DNA of 64,000 bases from positions 1,302,001 to 1,366,000 of the forward strand of contig CANTUQ010000076.1 of the NCBI GenBank assembly GCA_947683425.1, given 5' to 3'. A program made the translations under genes and the position numbers. Origin of the DNA: Excoecaria cochinchinensis. Lineage: Eukaryota; Streptophyta; Magnoliopsida; Malpighiales; Euphorbiaceae. Within the stretch, counting starts at the first letter, position 1, and each line of letters starts with the position of its first letter. Positions 10,607 to 23,330 of the stretch are shown piece by piece. Below the pieces are notes generated by a model. It saw only the letters and a list, made by a program, of their open reading frames with translations, was not told the DNA's origin and did not search any database.

Positions 10607-11125
10607 CTCATTTTCCAAATAATTCATGATGTCAAAGTACCATGGCTTTCCATCTGCTACTTTTATTTCCATTATTGGTTTGATCTCGAAGCTGGGCCTC
10701 TCAGAACTCGAAATCAGGATGGGCTTCATAGCTATCCCTTTAGGATTATCCCATATCGACACGAGAGTTGCCAGTGCATCAACCAGACGGTTCTTCTCTC
10801 TCGGCACAAAGCGAAACGTACAAGTCTCGAACTGCCCACATAGCTCCTTCAGATATTCAACATAAGGTACCAGCCGCTCTTCCTTTACAGCCCACTCACC
10901 CCGGATTTGGCTGATTACCAAGGATGAGTCACCAAAAACCTCTACGTTCTTTGCCCCCAAGGCAGCTAAGGCTTCTAACCCGAAGGTGCACGCTTCATAT
11001 TCAGCTTCATTGTTGGTGACCCTGTACCTCGACTTCTTGGCCAACGGGAGCTTTTCATCATCTGGGGTCGTCAAAATGATTCCAACTCCTGCCCCCTTGT
11101 TATTTACGGCCCCATCAAAATATAA
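10607..11125 (-). pseudogene. Second (archaeal-type) RNase H domain of TatB
   Basis: Starts YFDGAVNNKGAG and continues TNNEAEYEACTFGLEAL, VEVFGDSSLVISQIRGEW and NRLVDALATL, giving the D-E-D-D acidic residues of RNase H. A second, archaeal-like RNase H after the gypsy RNase H is a hallmark of the Tat lineage. It is fused in frame to RT but cut off by TAG at 11128-11126, where TatC-left reads CAA, so the change is probably C to T. The Met at 11074 is internal, not a true start. Confidence 0.85.
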
Positions 11126-12690
11126 CTACCATCCTTGGATGGAGATTATGGCTATGCTCTCATCAGGAAAATTGAATTCAGGCACGTCGCCTTGAATGGG
11201 ATGATCAGCAAGAAACTCGGCTACTGCTCGCCCCTTGATAGTTTTGCGAGTGATGTATTCGACATCGAACTCTTGTAGCAATAGCAACCACCTTCCCATC
11301 TTACCAAGCAAAGACGACGCTTCTTGCAAATACCTCAAAGGATTTTGCTTTGCCACTGCCTGAACTCTGTACGAATGGAAGTAGTGCCTAAGCTTCTTCG
11401 ACGCCCAAATCACTGCCAGGCAGATCTTCTTTACTTCAGCATATTTTATCTCGTAGGCCAGGAACTTCTTGCTGAGATAATAAACCGTGAATTCCACCCC
11501 GAACTCATCCTCCTGAGCTATCATGGCTCCCACGGAACCGTCCTCTACTACCAGATACAAGATAAGCGGCTTGATCGGTTGCGGTGGCCTCAGCACTGGC
11601 AGATTCAGCAGATATTCCCTGATGCTATCAAAAGCTCTTTGGCAGTCTTCATTCCAAACCACAGGCTGATCCTTTCTGAGCAACTTGAAGATTGGATCGC
11701 ATATCGAAGTGAGCTTCGTAATGAATCGGCTGACATATTGTAGCTTGCCCAGGAAGCTTCTCACCTCCTTCTCTTTCTGTGGCACGAGCATCTCTCTGAT
11801 GGCCTTTACCTTGTCCGGGTCAATTTCAATTCCCCTCTGGCTGACGACATGCCCCAGTAGCTTTCCTGAAGTTACTCCGAAGATACACTTCTTGGGATTA
11901 AGTCGCAGGTTGTACTTATCAATCCTAGTGAAGAACTTCTCTAAAGCTTCGAAATGGCCCTCTCTGGTGGCTGACTTGACCATCATATCATCTACGTACA
12001 CCTCCACTTCCTTGTGGATCAAGTCGCTTAGGATCTTCGTTGCCATTCTCTGGTATGTAGCCCCTACATTCTTTAGGCCGAAAGGCATTACTCTGTAGGC
12101 GCAGGTCCCCCATTTCGTGATGAAAGCTGTTTTAATCCGGTCGACTATCTTGTTAAGGATCTGGTTGTAGCCCACATAACCATCCCCAAAACTGTACATC
12201 ACGCAGTTGGCGGCACTATCTATCAACACGTCAATGTGGGGTAGCGAAAAATCGTCTTTAGGGCAGGCCTTGTTCAGATCTCGATAATCCACACATACCC
12301 TTACCTTTCCGTTCTTCTTGGCTACAGGGACTACATTTGCTAGCCATGTAGGATACTGCACTTCGACCAGGAATTTGGCTTCGATCTGCTGCCGAATCTC
12401 CTCTTTAACCTTGTCTGCCCATTCTAGCCTAAGCCTCCTCAATTTCTGTTTTACAGGCTTGTGATCTGGATACGTCGGAATAGCATGCTCTGCGATGCTC
12501 CGATCAATTCCTGGCATGTCGTCGTAGGTCCAGGCAAAAACTTTTTCATATTTTTTTATTATTCTCTCGAATTTTTCTCTCTCATCAGGAGTTATATTCG
12601 ATGCTATTAAAATTTCCTTCGGATTTTCCGAGGTTCCAAGATCAAAAGGCGTGGAATCAATATCAAAGAAGATGGGATATGATCATGTTC
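11126..12690 (-). pseudogene. Reverse transcriptase and gypsy RNase H of TatB
   Basis: The longest open stretch in the window: 463 codons from 12517, extended upstream in the same frame to about 12690. RT motifs in order: NVVPVAKKNGKVRVCVDYRD, LNKACPKDDFSLPHID, SFGDGYVGYNQI (first catalytic Asp), YRVMPFGLKNVGATYQR, VYVDDMMVKS (catalytic DD) and GHVVSQRGIEIDPDKVKAI. The connection and gypsy RNase H follow (YYLSKKFLAYE, ICLAVIWASKKLRHY, NPLRYL). The RT core looks complete. It is inactive as part of a polyprotein because of the upstream frameshift near 12680 and the stop at its end. Confidence 0.9.
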
Positions 12691-13028
12691 ATGCATGTTG
12701 AGATTATTGGAAACATCGCACAAATATGCAAAATAATTCATCTTACTAATAATATTATTATTGTCATTTACATCATAAAAAAGTTCCGGAATAAAAAGAC
12801 AATCCAAGCTAGTATCTTCTTCAGCTTCCGTTGAGGTCGATGCTGCAACAGCTTGTCCCTCGGCTTCCTGGCTTAGCGGAGGCCTTTCAGCTACCCCTGA
12901 GGAAATCTTCAAATCCCCAATCTTTAGTTCTGGCTCTACCATTTTTTCCTTCCCTTTTAGCCTGGCAGCTAACATCTTCTTGGTGACAACCTCTTCGGGC
13001 TCATCCCTACCCCAGGCAATGCATTAGG
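12691..13028 (-). pseudogene. Protease-RT linker of TatB, frameshifted
   Basis: Low-complexity linker (AARLKGKEKM, AYLCDVSNNLNMHEHDHIPS) recognisable in TatA and TatC-right. Frames change near 13030 and again near 12680. Described Ogre elements have an intron between protease and RT; here the linker reads into RT through one frameshift, so no intron is needed to explain it. Confidence 0.6.
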
Positions 13029-14177
13029 TCATAACTTCCTCAATTCCTCAGCCATTTTAATAACTCCCACATCCCAGTCAAAAACATCACTGAAGATTTC
13101 AAATCCAGGGACAATCTTTCGATTCACCCACTGTGGCTCATCTTCACCAATGTAAGCGCATACTGAGGATGCGGGCATGAAGCTTTCTAAAATGTGAGGG
13201 ATCTTTTCCGTCGTCTTCTTCTTGCCAAGCCCGCCTTTATATCCCAAACCCTTCCGATCTTTCTGACCTCGAGTAGTGATTGCGGATTGAGGCCCTTGCA
13301 AATTTCTACCAAGACCAGCCCCAGGGAGATAGTGCATCCTCTTCATCATATTAACCACTGGAGGGCTATCCACTGACCTCTGCTCTTTCCCTATCACCGA
13401 TACATGAAAACCACTGAATGGTTGATTAGCAATCTCTAGGGCCGATACCTGATTATCCCTGGCTGCCTTAATGGTTACCACCTCGCCTTCATGCGGGAAT
13501 TTTATCATCTGGTGTAGCGTAGACGACACTCCCCCTAGTTTATGAAACCAAGGCCTCCCATGCAATGCCGAGAAGTTGGCCGGAATAGGCAAAACTACAA
13601 ATTCTGTCTCCGTCTCAATAGGTCCAACCTTGACCAAAGTCTTGAACATCCCCGAAGCTTGCCTTCTAGAATTATCGTAAGTTGTAATAGTCAAATCCAA
13701 CTCGCTAAGCATAGCCTCATCCAAACCGAAAGCCTGAAGCGCCACCAGAGGGCAAACATTTATAGATGACCTGTCGTCTACCATAACACAAGCAGTGTGC
13801 CTGCCACTGATTTGCGCCTTAATATACAGCAGTCGGTTATGATTACGGCCTTCGACTGGCAAGTCGGCATCAGAATACACTAATTTCTCTCCTAATCCCC
13901 CTTTTTCAAGGTCTAACAATTCTGATGGGGAGATTGTAGTAGCCACAGTAGACTCAGTCAAAGCTTCTACCAACTTTTGTCTATGTGAAGGGGACTGCCT
14001 CAGAAGATCCCATATAGATATTTGAGCCGTGGTCTTCTTCAACTGTTTGACTATCTGATTCTCTTTCGGCTCTTTCTCTGTTGATGCCTGCGCTGGTTCT
14101 GGTGACCTTTCTATCTCTGGGACTACTCTTCCACTTCTCGTTATAGCTCCTACTTCCTTTTCCTCTTCATCTGACTT
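13029..14177 (-). pseudogene. Aspartic protease plus G-patch domain of TatB
   Basis: Reads in the same frame as gag after a single TGA at 14180-14178. The retropepsin region runs from about GRNHNRLLYIKAQISG to ALHGRPWFHKLGGVSSTLHQ. The active site, normally D(N/S/T)G, reads VDDRSS here: the Gly is replaced by Arg, so the enzyme should be dead. Downstream, PGAGLGRNLQG ... KGLGYKG is a G-patch, a domain seen after protease in Tat/Ogre elements and some retroviruses. The open frame ends at 13029. Confidence 0.82.
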
Positions 14178-15718
14178 TCATAGATCCAAAGATATTTCAA
14201 CCTCCTCCTCATTTTCTTCACCGCTTTCGCTACTAGACCAACAATCAATTGTCGCTACAGACATCCTTTCCCCCTTGACCTCGGGGCGAGTAATAGCAAC
14301 ATACTCATTTCCATACAAGTCCTGCAGCACGTACCATTCTAGTAGGCTTGATCCAATCATGAAAACAGGATGCGGCACAGCATTATAGCTAGGCTTCTTC
14401 TTTTCCTCTCTCCGCTCGGGGTCAGTGATTTGTTTACTGTCAATCAAATCTTGGATTGAGTGCCTCAGCGCCTTACAATTATCCATTAAATGGCCCGTAT
14501 GCTGATGAAAGGCACAGTACTCATTATCTTTATGCCCCAGCGCCCCTTGCATCATAGCAAGCCTGGGAGGCAATGGCTGCAACTTCCCTTCTTTCATCAA
14601 CCTTCTTAAAATCCAAGACAGTGGTCTTCCTAAGTTCAAAAACTTCCTCGGGGTAGTAGTGTCAGTAGCAGACACCTCAACCGTTCTTCTGGTGCTACCA
14701 TTGGGACCGGCTGGCCTACTTGCCCCTTGACTGGTATTAGCTCTCTTGGAATAACTATCATTGCTCGCCTTTCGGACTAAGTATTCCCCTTCCGCTTCTA
14801 TGGCTATGCCCTTCAAAGACTCCCAGTCTTTTAGACCCTTCATCTTCAAACCTTCTTTTAAGTACGGGCTCGCGTTCTTGATGAACAAACGAATCTGGTC
14901 TTGAGTGTCTGGTTTTCTCCTCATCTCCATTACTCTACTCCGCCAGCGGGTTAGGTAATTATGGAAGGATTCTCTGGCCTTTTACTGAAGCAGCTCCAAA
15001 TCCTTGAGGGTCACCTCCATCCTCGTATTGCAGTTGTACTGCCTTAAAAACTCCTCTGTGAGCATATCCCAATCCTCCTTGGTTCGGCGATCGAGGCTGT
15101 GGTACCAATCTATGGCGAGGCCAGTTAGGCTCAAGCAAAAGTACTCCACTTTCTGCCTCTTGGACAAGGTAGTCCCTTTCATGATCAAGGAGTACTGCTT
15201 TACATGGGCAGTCGGGTCAGAAGTGCCGTCAAACTTGGGGACATCAGGCATCTTGAAATTGTAATCGGGTCATCTCCCTCCAGCTCCTTATCTTCTGGGT
15301 TCATCCCTTGGCCCCTACCCAAAATGCGGGCCATAGCCTCAAACTTCTCTTCCATCTTCTTCCAGATGAACTCCTCGGTCTGGGGTGCTTTCCCCCTCTC
15401 AGATACAATGCTTATCCTGTCATCTTCATCCTGCCGGTCATCTTCTAACCTCAGCGTTTGTCTCCTTCTCTGGACCCCGGAAGCCACTGATCTCAGATCT
15501 ATAGGTGGTGGTCGAATTGGTTCCTCCTGTCTTTCTACTCTTTCCTCTTCCCGCTCATTTTGTCTCATGGGAGGAGGAGGAGGATTTTGCAGAGCGGGCT
15601 GCTGAGCCATTGTAGCTAACATATTCATCATACGGCCCTCGAACTCCTCAAACCTTCTACCCACTTCTTCAGCAATCAAAGCCCTGGTCGCATCATTTTC
15701 CCTTGGTGAGTTGGCCAT
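14178..15718 (-). pseudogene. gag: gag polyprotein of TatB (frameshift and stop)
   Basis: Starts at Met 15718 (MANSPREND). An acidic, Arg- and Pro-rich N-terminal half is followed by the gag core (VPKFDGTSDPTAHVKQY, LTGLAIDWYHSLDRR, TLKDLELLQ), then a basic linker, a zinc-knuckle-like EYCAFHQHTGHLMDNC and an acidic C-terminus. Breaks: a frameshift near 15255-15275 just before the core, and TAA right after LELLQ at about 14981, where TatA has Q. It ends at TGA 14180-14178, which alone separates it from protease in the same frame. Confidence 0.85.
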
Positions 15719-16610
15719 CCCAGATACGGTACCACTAGTTTCTGAATGGGTTTCCAGAAGACTCTCTCTTTCTTGTGGCTCAAATACAGAAGCTCTGATC
15801 AGTCGTCCAGTCGGTCCTCTCGTCCACCTGGGCAGATCTATGATGGCTGCGTAGATAAGGTGTTAGAATGATGCATGAAATGCAAATGAGGTGTATGACC
15901 GTGATATACAACATCCACAAATCACAGGCAAGCAGATAGGTCCTTCCACCCTTATTGCTCCCACACACGTGGCCGTGCGGTCTCTTTCCTAGGTGGGATT
16001 AATCCATGGGTCAGCGGGGAACCCAATGGACACGGATGGTGCGCGGCGAAAAATCGGCAGCATAACACTCCTATGCTAATGCACAAGCGCATGGATAATG
16101 GTCATCATGTACTTAGAAATCCCAAATATATCGACATGGCCCTACCGGGGCATGGAAGCCTTTGGCTAGGTTACCAAGCAAGACATATGGATTCACCCAA
16201 TACATAATGACCCATACAGCAAGCATGATATTACGGTTCATATCACCTAGGGAGAGTACCTACGGCCATTACATGAGCTTTGGTCGAGGGAGATATTACT
16301 TTAAGGCTACCCAAGCATGATCCCTGCCGACGGGTCTAGCTCATCACAAGTATAATGGCCGATCGGGTCATCATTTTATATACCAAAAGGTACGAAGCTT
16401 GGGCTGGTGATTATCCTTAACACTTCCCCACATTGAGTGAACATAGGGTTGTGCTTCGGGAATGCACCGAGGCTAAGAAGGGACCAATCTAGCATATTCT
16501 AAGGCTCTAATGGGTTGTAATTGCAAATTTGAAAGAAAGCGAATTTATGAATTAAACTTCAATCATAAACGTTAAATGAGGTATTTTCAAATCGAAGTCT
16601 CAAACCATTA
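15719..16610 (-). other. 5' leader of TatB
   Basis: Noncoding leader homologous to 6335-7245. Just upstream of gag lies the conserved CCATCATAGAT...GG(A/T)C stretch also seen in TatA and TatC-right. In TatB it follows TACGCAG, a possible 3' splice site (AG at 15848-15847); TatA lacks the AG, so this is weak. Confidence 0.65.
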
Positions 16611-16628
16611 TCCCCAATGGCGTCGCCA
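16611..16628 (-). other. Primer binding site of TatB
   Basis: Minus strand TGGCGACGCCATTGGGGA, one base inside the LTR. It differs from TatA's PBS at a few positions but has the same layout and terminal TGG. Confidence 0.7.
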
Positions 16629-16629
16629 C

Positions 16630-18713
16630 TATGACACGTGCCGGGCCCCGCGTGCCGCCCATGCGACCGCCCGCTCAAGGGCGATCGGGGCATTTGTGGG
16701 TCCATTGGCAACTTGCAATGAATTGCGAGTGCATCTATTTTGGGCAACAAGGAGGTTTCATGGAGTCGCCACCCAATAGAACATTGGAAAAGTTTCTCTC
16801 GCCTCGGAGAGCCTAAGACTGCGCTTATTATCCATTTTGGGCCAACCGAAGGGGTATTGGAGGGTAAACCACTCTCCCAAAGGAGCCTAGGATTAAAGTC
16901 TAAGTCTCGTGACACAAGAGGTGTCTTGGAGGTCTTAGTTCCAACGAGTGATCGGGTAGACCTCTCGCCTCTTTGAGCCCAAAGACCAGAGCTGGGTTCG
17001 GGACTTCTCATCTATTTCTACCTCGCTCATTTTACGATTAAATTTTGATCTCATTAATTCGCTCTCTCTCCACACGATGCAATTTAATTAAAAGCGCATT
17101 TTATTCACGTGTTAAAGCGATAAAAAAATAAATGAATAATAAATAATAAAAAAATACAATAATACTAGGAGCGGAATACAACTCCCATTTATAAATGTGC
17201 AATACATACATAAGACAGGAGATTATTTATTTTGAGGACTTTGGTCCTTGCATGCATTTATTATAAAAATGATGTTTTTATTGTGGAAATTTTTCATTGG
17301 ATGAAAAATAGGACATTGGGTCCTAAATTTTATGAAAATCTCCTTTTATTAAATATAAAACATTTATCAATTTTTATATTTAGCGAGATACAAAAAAGGG
17401 GGGTATATTCATGTACACAAAATAATCAATAAATAAACAAAATGAATGAAATAGCTAAAAAGGGGTAGAAAACTAAACCGGTCGGAATCCTCCGAGCATG
17501 GTAGATTGCCCCTCGAGCTCATGACAGTCGAAGAAAAACATGTATGCTCACAAAAGTTAATGGGTGTTAATATACAAAAAACGCAATATAAATAAAACTC
17601 TAAGATTTGAGAGAGATAGAAAAAGGAAAAGAAAAAGGGAGTTTGGAAATATGGAGGCAGAGCCTAGGGACGGCCACTGCCGAGTGACCGACGGGCGTCA
17701 GTCAAGGTGACCGACGTGTCCTGTCGCTCACTCGAGAGAGGGCATCTGTGGGAGGGGTAACCGACGGGCGTCGGTGAAACAGATGACCCGTCGGTCACCG
17801 CAGTCTCAAAAAAAACGACCGCGAAACTATTTTTTAAAGTAAAAACAGATTTTTACTGCAAAAGAAGTGAAAAGGGGAGGGCAAAATAAAGGAAGATAAA
17901 AGCGAGAAGTCAAAAAGAACAAGCATAAAAATAAAGATGAAATAATAAGGAGAAGAAGTCCGGAATATTTACCCTCAGATAATATCTTGGTTGGATTTTT
18001 AGTGTCGATCAGAGTCCCGCACGCTCCACGAGAAACAAAATGAAGGGTCAAGAATGAGGAAAATAGATTGTTTCCTTCTTGATCCTTCAAAAAACTGAGT
18101 TTTGGAATCAAAAACTTTAGGAAAACTAATTGGATTTAGCTCCTTTTAATGATTTGATTCTTAAACTATTAAAGATTTCTTGAATTTGTGTTTGTTGGAA
18201 GAGAGAGAAAACAAGTGTTAATTTTGACAGAGTCTCCCCTTTATAAATAACCCCTTTCTTGGTGGGAAATGAAAGCTTTTATAGGTCTGGGGTGACCGAC
18301 GGGTGTCGGTTCCACAAACGGGCATCGGTTTAATCCTACTGACACAAGGATTCAACCGACGGGCCTGCAATTCTCACCGACGGGTTCGGAGAGGTTGCGT
18401 GCTCCGGGAAATCAGGTTGCCTGCCCCGGAAGATCAGTCCCTCCGACGGGCGTCGAAAGATCCCATAGGTCGTCTGTGACCCGAAGCGACGGTCTTGCCA
18501 TTGATAGATGGGCAGATCGCCGGTGGAGAAAAAACATCTTTTTGACCCCAAAATTCCCCATTTCCTCCCTCTTTCCTACGAAGACTGAAAGAACACATTT
18601 CTCGTGAAGCAGGGGACCAAAACCTCCGAATCTCAACCGTTTGTATGGACTCGGACGTTGATTCCTCATCGGGTAATCTCTGATCCAGACCACCTCAGGA
18701 TAGGGTGCTTACA
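16630..18713 (-). repeat. 5' LTR of TatB (2084 bp)
   Basis: On plus it runs from TATGACACGTGCC (degenerate TGTGAC end) to AGGGTGCTTACA, so its minus-strand start is TGTAAGCACCC instead of TGTAGACACCGGG. It carries the donor-like CTGAGGGTAAATA (GT at 17972-17971) and several palindromic CCGACGGGCGTCGG boxes. It is shorter and more diverged than the TatA LTR. Confidence 0.82.
17670..18450. repeat. Dispersed CCGACGGGYGTCGG palindromic boxes in TatB LTR
   Basis: At least seven full or partial copies of ACCGACGGGCGTCGGT, grouped at 17670-17790 and 18294-18450, on both sides of the AT-rich centre of the LTR. Each is itself nearly palindromic. Confidence 0.65.
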
Positions 18714-19241
18714 CTTATGTAGTAAAAATTTGTCTAAACACGCAAAATTTACTAGGCAGATTAGACGAATTGGATTGATACTTGATTGTATCTCTAAGGT
18801 CTAATGTAATTGAGGGGATATGTTATTGAGTGTTACTATCATGGTTATCAAAATCAATACATACTGATAACATTCTCGAAAAAAATTTCGTACTTTATTA
18901 TCTGCAAAAAAGAATAAGAGACCTATTGCAGATTTATAAATACTCCGACAGTCAAGTCAGTACCATGACTAAAATATGAAAAGCATAATGTAATTGAGAA
19001 AAAGAGATCCTTCAAAAATACTTGAATTCCTACTATTTATAGGGTAAAGAATCAATGTTGGAATAGAAATCAGATCCTAAATAGGATATGACTCATAGAT
19101 TCCTAATTTGTGCTTAACTCTTGGTAGAGTTCTATATTAAATTAGATTAGCTTTGTTATCATAAGTCCCCCCCTACGATGTGCGACATTTATGTCAGCAG
19201 CATTTTAGGTGACATTTTTTAGTGGCTGCTATTTGGTACGT
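18714..19241. other. Unassigned AT-rich spacer between TatB and S1
   Basis: No coding potential, LTR end, tandem repeat or RNA gene recognised. It ends in TACGT, which with CACGT after 29773 forms an imperfect target duplication of solo LTR S1. Confidence 0.5.
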
Positions 19242-20701
19242 TGTAGACATCGGGTCCTGAGTCAGCCTAAATCGAAGTTACCCAATGATGATAATTGCCT
19301 TCACAGGCTAAAAAGATTAAAAGTGATGATTTCCTCGTCAAATTTACATTTTAGAGTGAGAAATTGAAAAATAATAAAAAATATTTTAAAAAAATTAAAT
19401 TTGAAAAATGGGACTTAGATTTATAGTATTTTTGTAAATTAAAATAAAAAAATAAAAAAATAAAAAAAATATTTCAGATCGCGAGTGTCGGGCGCGGCGG
19501 CGCACTGGGCGAGAAGAGGCGACGTGCAGCGTTGTGCGCGCTGCGTGCCGCACCGCGCGCTGGAGCGTGCGATTTTCGCGCCTCTGCGCGCGGTTTCCGC
19601 GCAGAGCTGGCTGCGGGAAGCCCGTCACCCTATAGCGACGGGCTTCCCTCCTCCCCTGGCCGTCGCTATAGGGTCTGATACCCTCTTTTCCGATTTTTCA
19701 CTCTTTTTTCCGATTTTTTCACCAAAAAATCCGTTTTTTATCCCATTTTTTTTGGGTTTTTGAGTCCAAATTAAATTCTAAAATATTTTCTTAGATATTT
19801 AATTAATAAAACTTGATTTTATCATTAAAAATAAAAGAATTTTGTGTTAAAATAAATTTGTTTTCCTTAATTAAATTAGGCCAACCTTTTTTATCTTATA
19901 AATACTTTATGATGAAAAATCAAAGAGGGCCTCCACATTTTTTAGACCTGAAATTTCCAGAATTTTTCTTCTTCTATTTTCTCTTCAAAAAAAATTTTAG
20001 ATTTCTCTTTTAATTAATAAGGTTTAATTGGAATTGAAAATAATTTTCAATTCTTAATTATTCCAATTAATTTCTTTGTTTTTCCTCCATAAACACAAGA
20101 AATTAATCATTACTTTGAAATCAATTTCTTTTCAATTTTAAGCATACAATTTAATTCCTTTGTTTTCTCCATAAACAAAGAGAATTAATTTTATTGCTAT
20201 ATTATTTTTTTTTTCAATCAAGTTTCCAAGAAAATCATCACTTTTCTTTCGTCAAATCCAATACTCTGAGGGTAAATATTCTAGGATCAATTTCTATTCT
20301 ATTTTATTTTTATTTAATTTATTCATGTATATTTTATTGTTTTTATTGATTTATTTATTGTTTCCATTTATTCATTTGTTGTATTGATCTTATATTTGTT
20401 CTATTTAATTTTATTCATGTGAATATTGTTTTCTTTTAATTCCTAACATGTAAATAATTTAGTTTATTTTGATTCCTCATTATTTTTAACATGCAAATAA
20501 ATAATTAATTTTTTTTAATCATTTTTGCCATGTAAATAGTTTATATTAATTATGAACACACCAATTAACCTTGTCATATAGCATTATTATTTTCATCATT
20601 CCTTTGTTTACTAATTTTTATTATTATTTTTATCATTTTTACATGATTTATTTATTATTATTTGTTTATTTGTTCATTTATTATTTTTCACTTTTCATCA
20701 T

Positions 20702-21131
20702 TGTTGGGAAAAATTATAACATATATAATTTAACATGCGGAGGTAACATTAAATAAATGTACCTACCTCTTGTAGCGCAGAAACTAGTTGCGGAAGCGTC
20801 TACCAAGATCTCGTTTGTTTTGGTCACTGGTCTGGCTTTTACCCACTCGGGGTAAGAGCAGCTAGATCACAATCTAAATGCCCCTGAAAATAAGACAGAA
20901 AACTGTGAGTGGGAACGAGCAGCCTTGCGGCGTATACGTTTTCTCGTTACCAAATTATGAGGACCTCACCTCTATTTATAGAGGTCCTAATGGCTAGAGA
21001 CCTAACTCTAGTTTAACTCAGACTCTTTCTGAGATAATATTTGGTAATTTAATTTAGATTAAATAACTCAATTTAATCTTGATAGGAACTCAATCCTTTA
21101 TAGAGTCATGGGCGTATCCCAACTCTATCAT
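20702..21131 (-). repeat. 3' LTR of CopA (430 bp)
   Basis: On plus TGTTGGGAAAAATT ... AACTCTATCA. Compared with 28191-28619 there is GCGCAG for GCGTAG, and one extra T in GATTTAAAT. Confidence 0.93.
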
Positions 21132-21142
21132 CTCCCACTCGC
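21132..21142 (-). other. Polypurine tract of CopA
   Basis: Minus strand GAGTGGGAGA immediately before the 3' LTR. Confidence 0.8.
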
Positions 21143-22342
21143 ACATGACGGAACGCATTCCAGTCTTAATTTTCAGTTATACTGGCAAATAGATTGTGTG
21201 ACCAGCATACCTCGAGAGCACTAGTGCTATACACCTGTTAGGGATATATAGCGTCTCGGAAAACAAGATCCTCTTCTTCACGTATGCCTAACCCTAGATT
21301 GCCTTCTCACATTCACTGTTTTAACTCATGATCTCATAAAACAATTTTCGTGTTCACTATTATATTTCTACTCATAGAAACTATAATAGACCGGTCAGTG
21401 AACCACAAAACCTTATGAAAATGATCAGAAGGCTATCTTCCCCTCTTACTGTATGCCATCCATCATGATTCAACTCACTTTTCTAGTTAGATCCGCCAGG
21501 CCTAAATTTTTCCCGGACCTTTTGGAAACTAACTAAGCTAGCCACATTGAACCATACTTCAGGGATAAGTTAAGGGTTCTAAGGGTCGAAATATAAATAT
21601 ATAGGGTCTCACAATAGGGAAAGTTGAGATCATTAATATTATTAAATTCCCATCCCTGTGGTCACATAAGCACACACGGTATAAAACATGTGTTATGGTG
21701 TTCATTCCTTCCCTTAAAGGAGCGCATGTCTCACATTTTGATAATGTGTATATTAAACACCATACAGAAGCGTAAGGTTGCGATGCACCGAAGCACCCAA
21801 CTTTAGTCCGCTTACTTAAGGACTACTTCTGGCTTTTTAGACAGAATATGGTAGTTACATTTAACTTACCATCGGATTTCGTATAATCCTTTATTTGGAT
21901 CTCAATCCAAAGCATACAACTTCATGTATGTCTTTATCTCGCACATTAACAAGACTCATCTTGTAATTTCTACAAGACGGCACTTTTATTTTGAACAGGC
22001 TCTCGAGCATTCTTATATGTTCAAAAATCGCCTCATCTTAGTCTTTGCCAACTCATTGACAAAACTAAGGTAAACACCCTTGTGAGTGGGCTACTTCTCT
22101 GTCCAACATGCTCAATCTCATATCAATAACAGTAAATGTTTACACATAAACATTCACACTCATGTATTGCCAACAATGAACTTTAGTTATTATTCACAAA
22201 TAATAACGTTAAGGGATTATATTAAGTATAACAGTACCAATTAAATTCTACGCAAACCTCGAGATCTAATGTGTCTCTCAAAACACATCTCTCGTCATAG
22301 GTTTACTCAACGGATCTGCGTGCGTAGAAACGTACTGTAAGT
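21143..22342 (-). pseudogene. Decayed 3' part of CopA, no readable domain
   Basis: About 1.2 kb between the RNase H remnant and the PPT. Expected to hold the RNase H end and 3' UTR. I see no conserved motif or open frame worth calling. Confidence 0.4.
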
Positions 22343-22549
22343 TCACATCTCTCCTTGTGCAACAATATCTATCGCGTATTGATACTTAATGCCGATACGC
22401 TTAGCTCCACTATAAGCTATCAACGACTGACTGCCACTAAAGACTGTCATTAATACCTCTAAGACAGTTACTCTTAAATGGCTCATAAACCATTTTAACA
22501 AAACTGTCTCCTGTACTGCAATTGAGGAAGTGACAAATTCAACTTCCAC
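22343..22549 (-). pseudogene. RNase H remnant of CopA
   Basis: Short fragment starting MEVEFVTSSIAVQETVLLKW, like the copia RNase H 'EAEF..' helix, and continuing with IGIKYQYAIDIVAQGEM, like the IDIxYHFIRE part. Both acidic landmarks are degraded, and frames break on both sides. Confidence 0.6.
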
Positions 22550-22660
22550 TATTGATAAGGCTTCACGGGTTTAATTCTTGTTACTCCTCGAGATGGCACT
22601 CTTGCCAAACAAGAATTTAAACCTGAGGTGGATGCCTTCTCATCCACATCTCCTGCCCAA

Positions 22661-23330
22661 TCAACGTCTCTGTATTCTCTCAATGCAGATCATTTTCTTA
22701 ATAATAGAGAGAATAGGCTGCAGTACCTCTAAGGTATATAAGTATCCTTTTAATTGCTTCCAATGTGCTTTGCCTGGGTTAAATTGATATTTATTAACCA
22801 TGCTCACTGCATAGTATATATCATGTCTTGTATACAACACTGTATACATAAGACTACCCCATGGCACTGCCATATATAGAACGCTCCTCATACGTTCAAT
22901 TTTTCTGACTTCATAGGACACACATCTTTGCTAAGAAACTGATTCTTGGCAATGAGGTAATTTATGAGTTTACAGTATTGCATATTAAATCGCTCAAGGT
23001 CTTTGTTGATATATTTCTCTCAAGAAATAGACAACAATCTTCTTGAATGATCTCTTGAAATCTTAACTTCAAGAATGTAATATGCACAACTCATATTCTT
23101 TGTCTCAAAGTTGGACGATAACCAATCTTTGATTTTATTTACGTACCATTTATCATTGTCAGCTTTAAGTATGTCGTCTACATACAATGCCAAAATGATG
23201 AATTCATTTTCAGAGCTTTTACTATAAACACAATTATCTTCATCAATCATGTTGAACACATTCGACATGATTATATGATGAAGTCTCAAGCACTATTGTG
23301 TTGAAGACTGTTTAAGGCAATAGATTGAAC
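22661..23330 (-). pseudogene. Reverse transcriptase remnant of CopA
   Basis: Two pieces in different frames. 23289-23020 has LALYVDDILKADNDK (the YVDD active site) and LSSNFETKNM. 22921-22661 has the downstream VPWGSLMYTVLYTRHDIYYAV and NPGKAHWKQLKGYL, typical of copia RT C-terminal parts. Fingers and palm upstream of 23330 are too decayed to outline. Confidence 0.75.

Noticed and set aside
12530..13030. Ogre-type intron between protease and RT in TatB
   Set aside because: Linker coding is traceable into RT through one frameshift near 12680, so an intron is not required, and I saw no strong splice pair.
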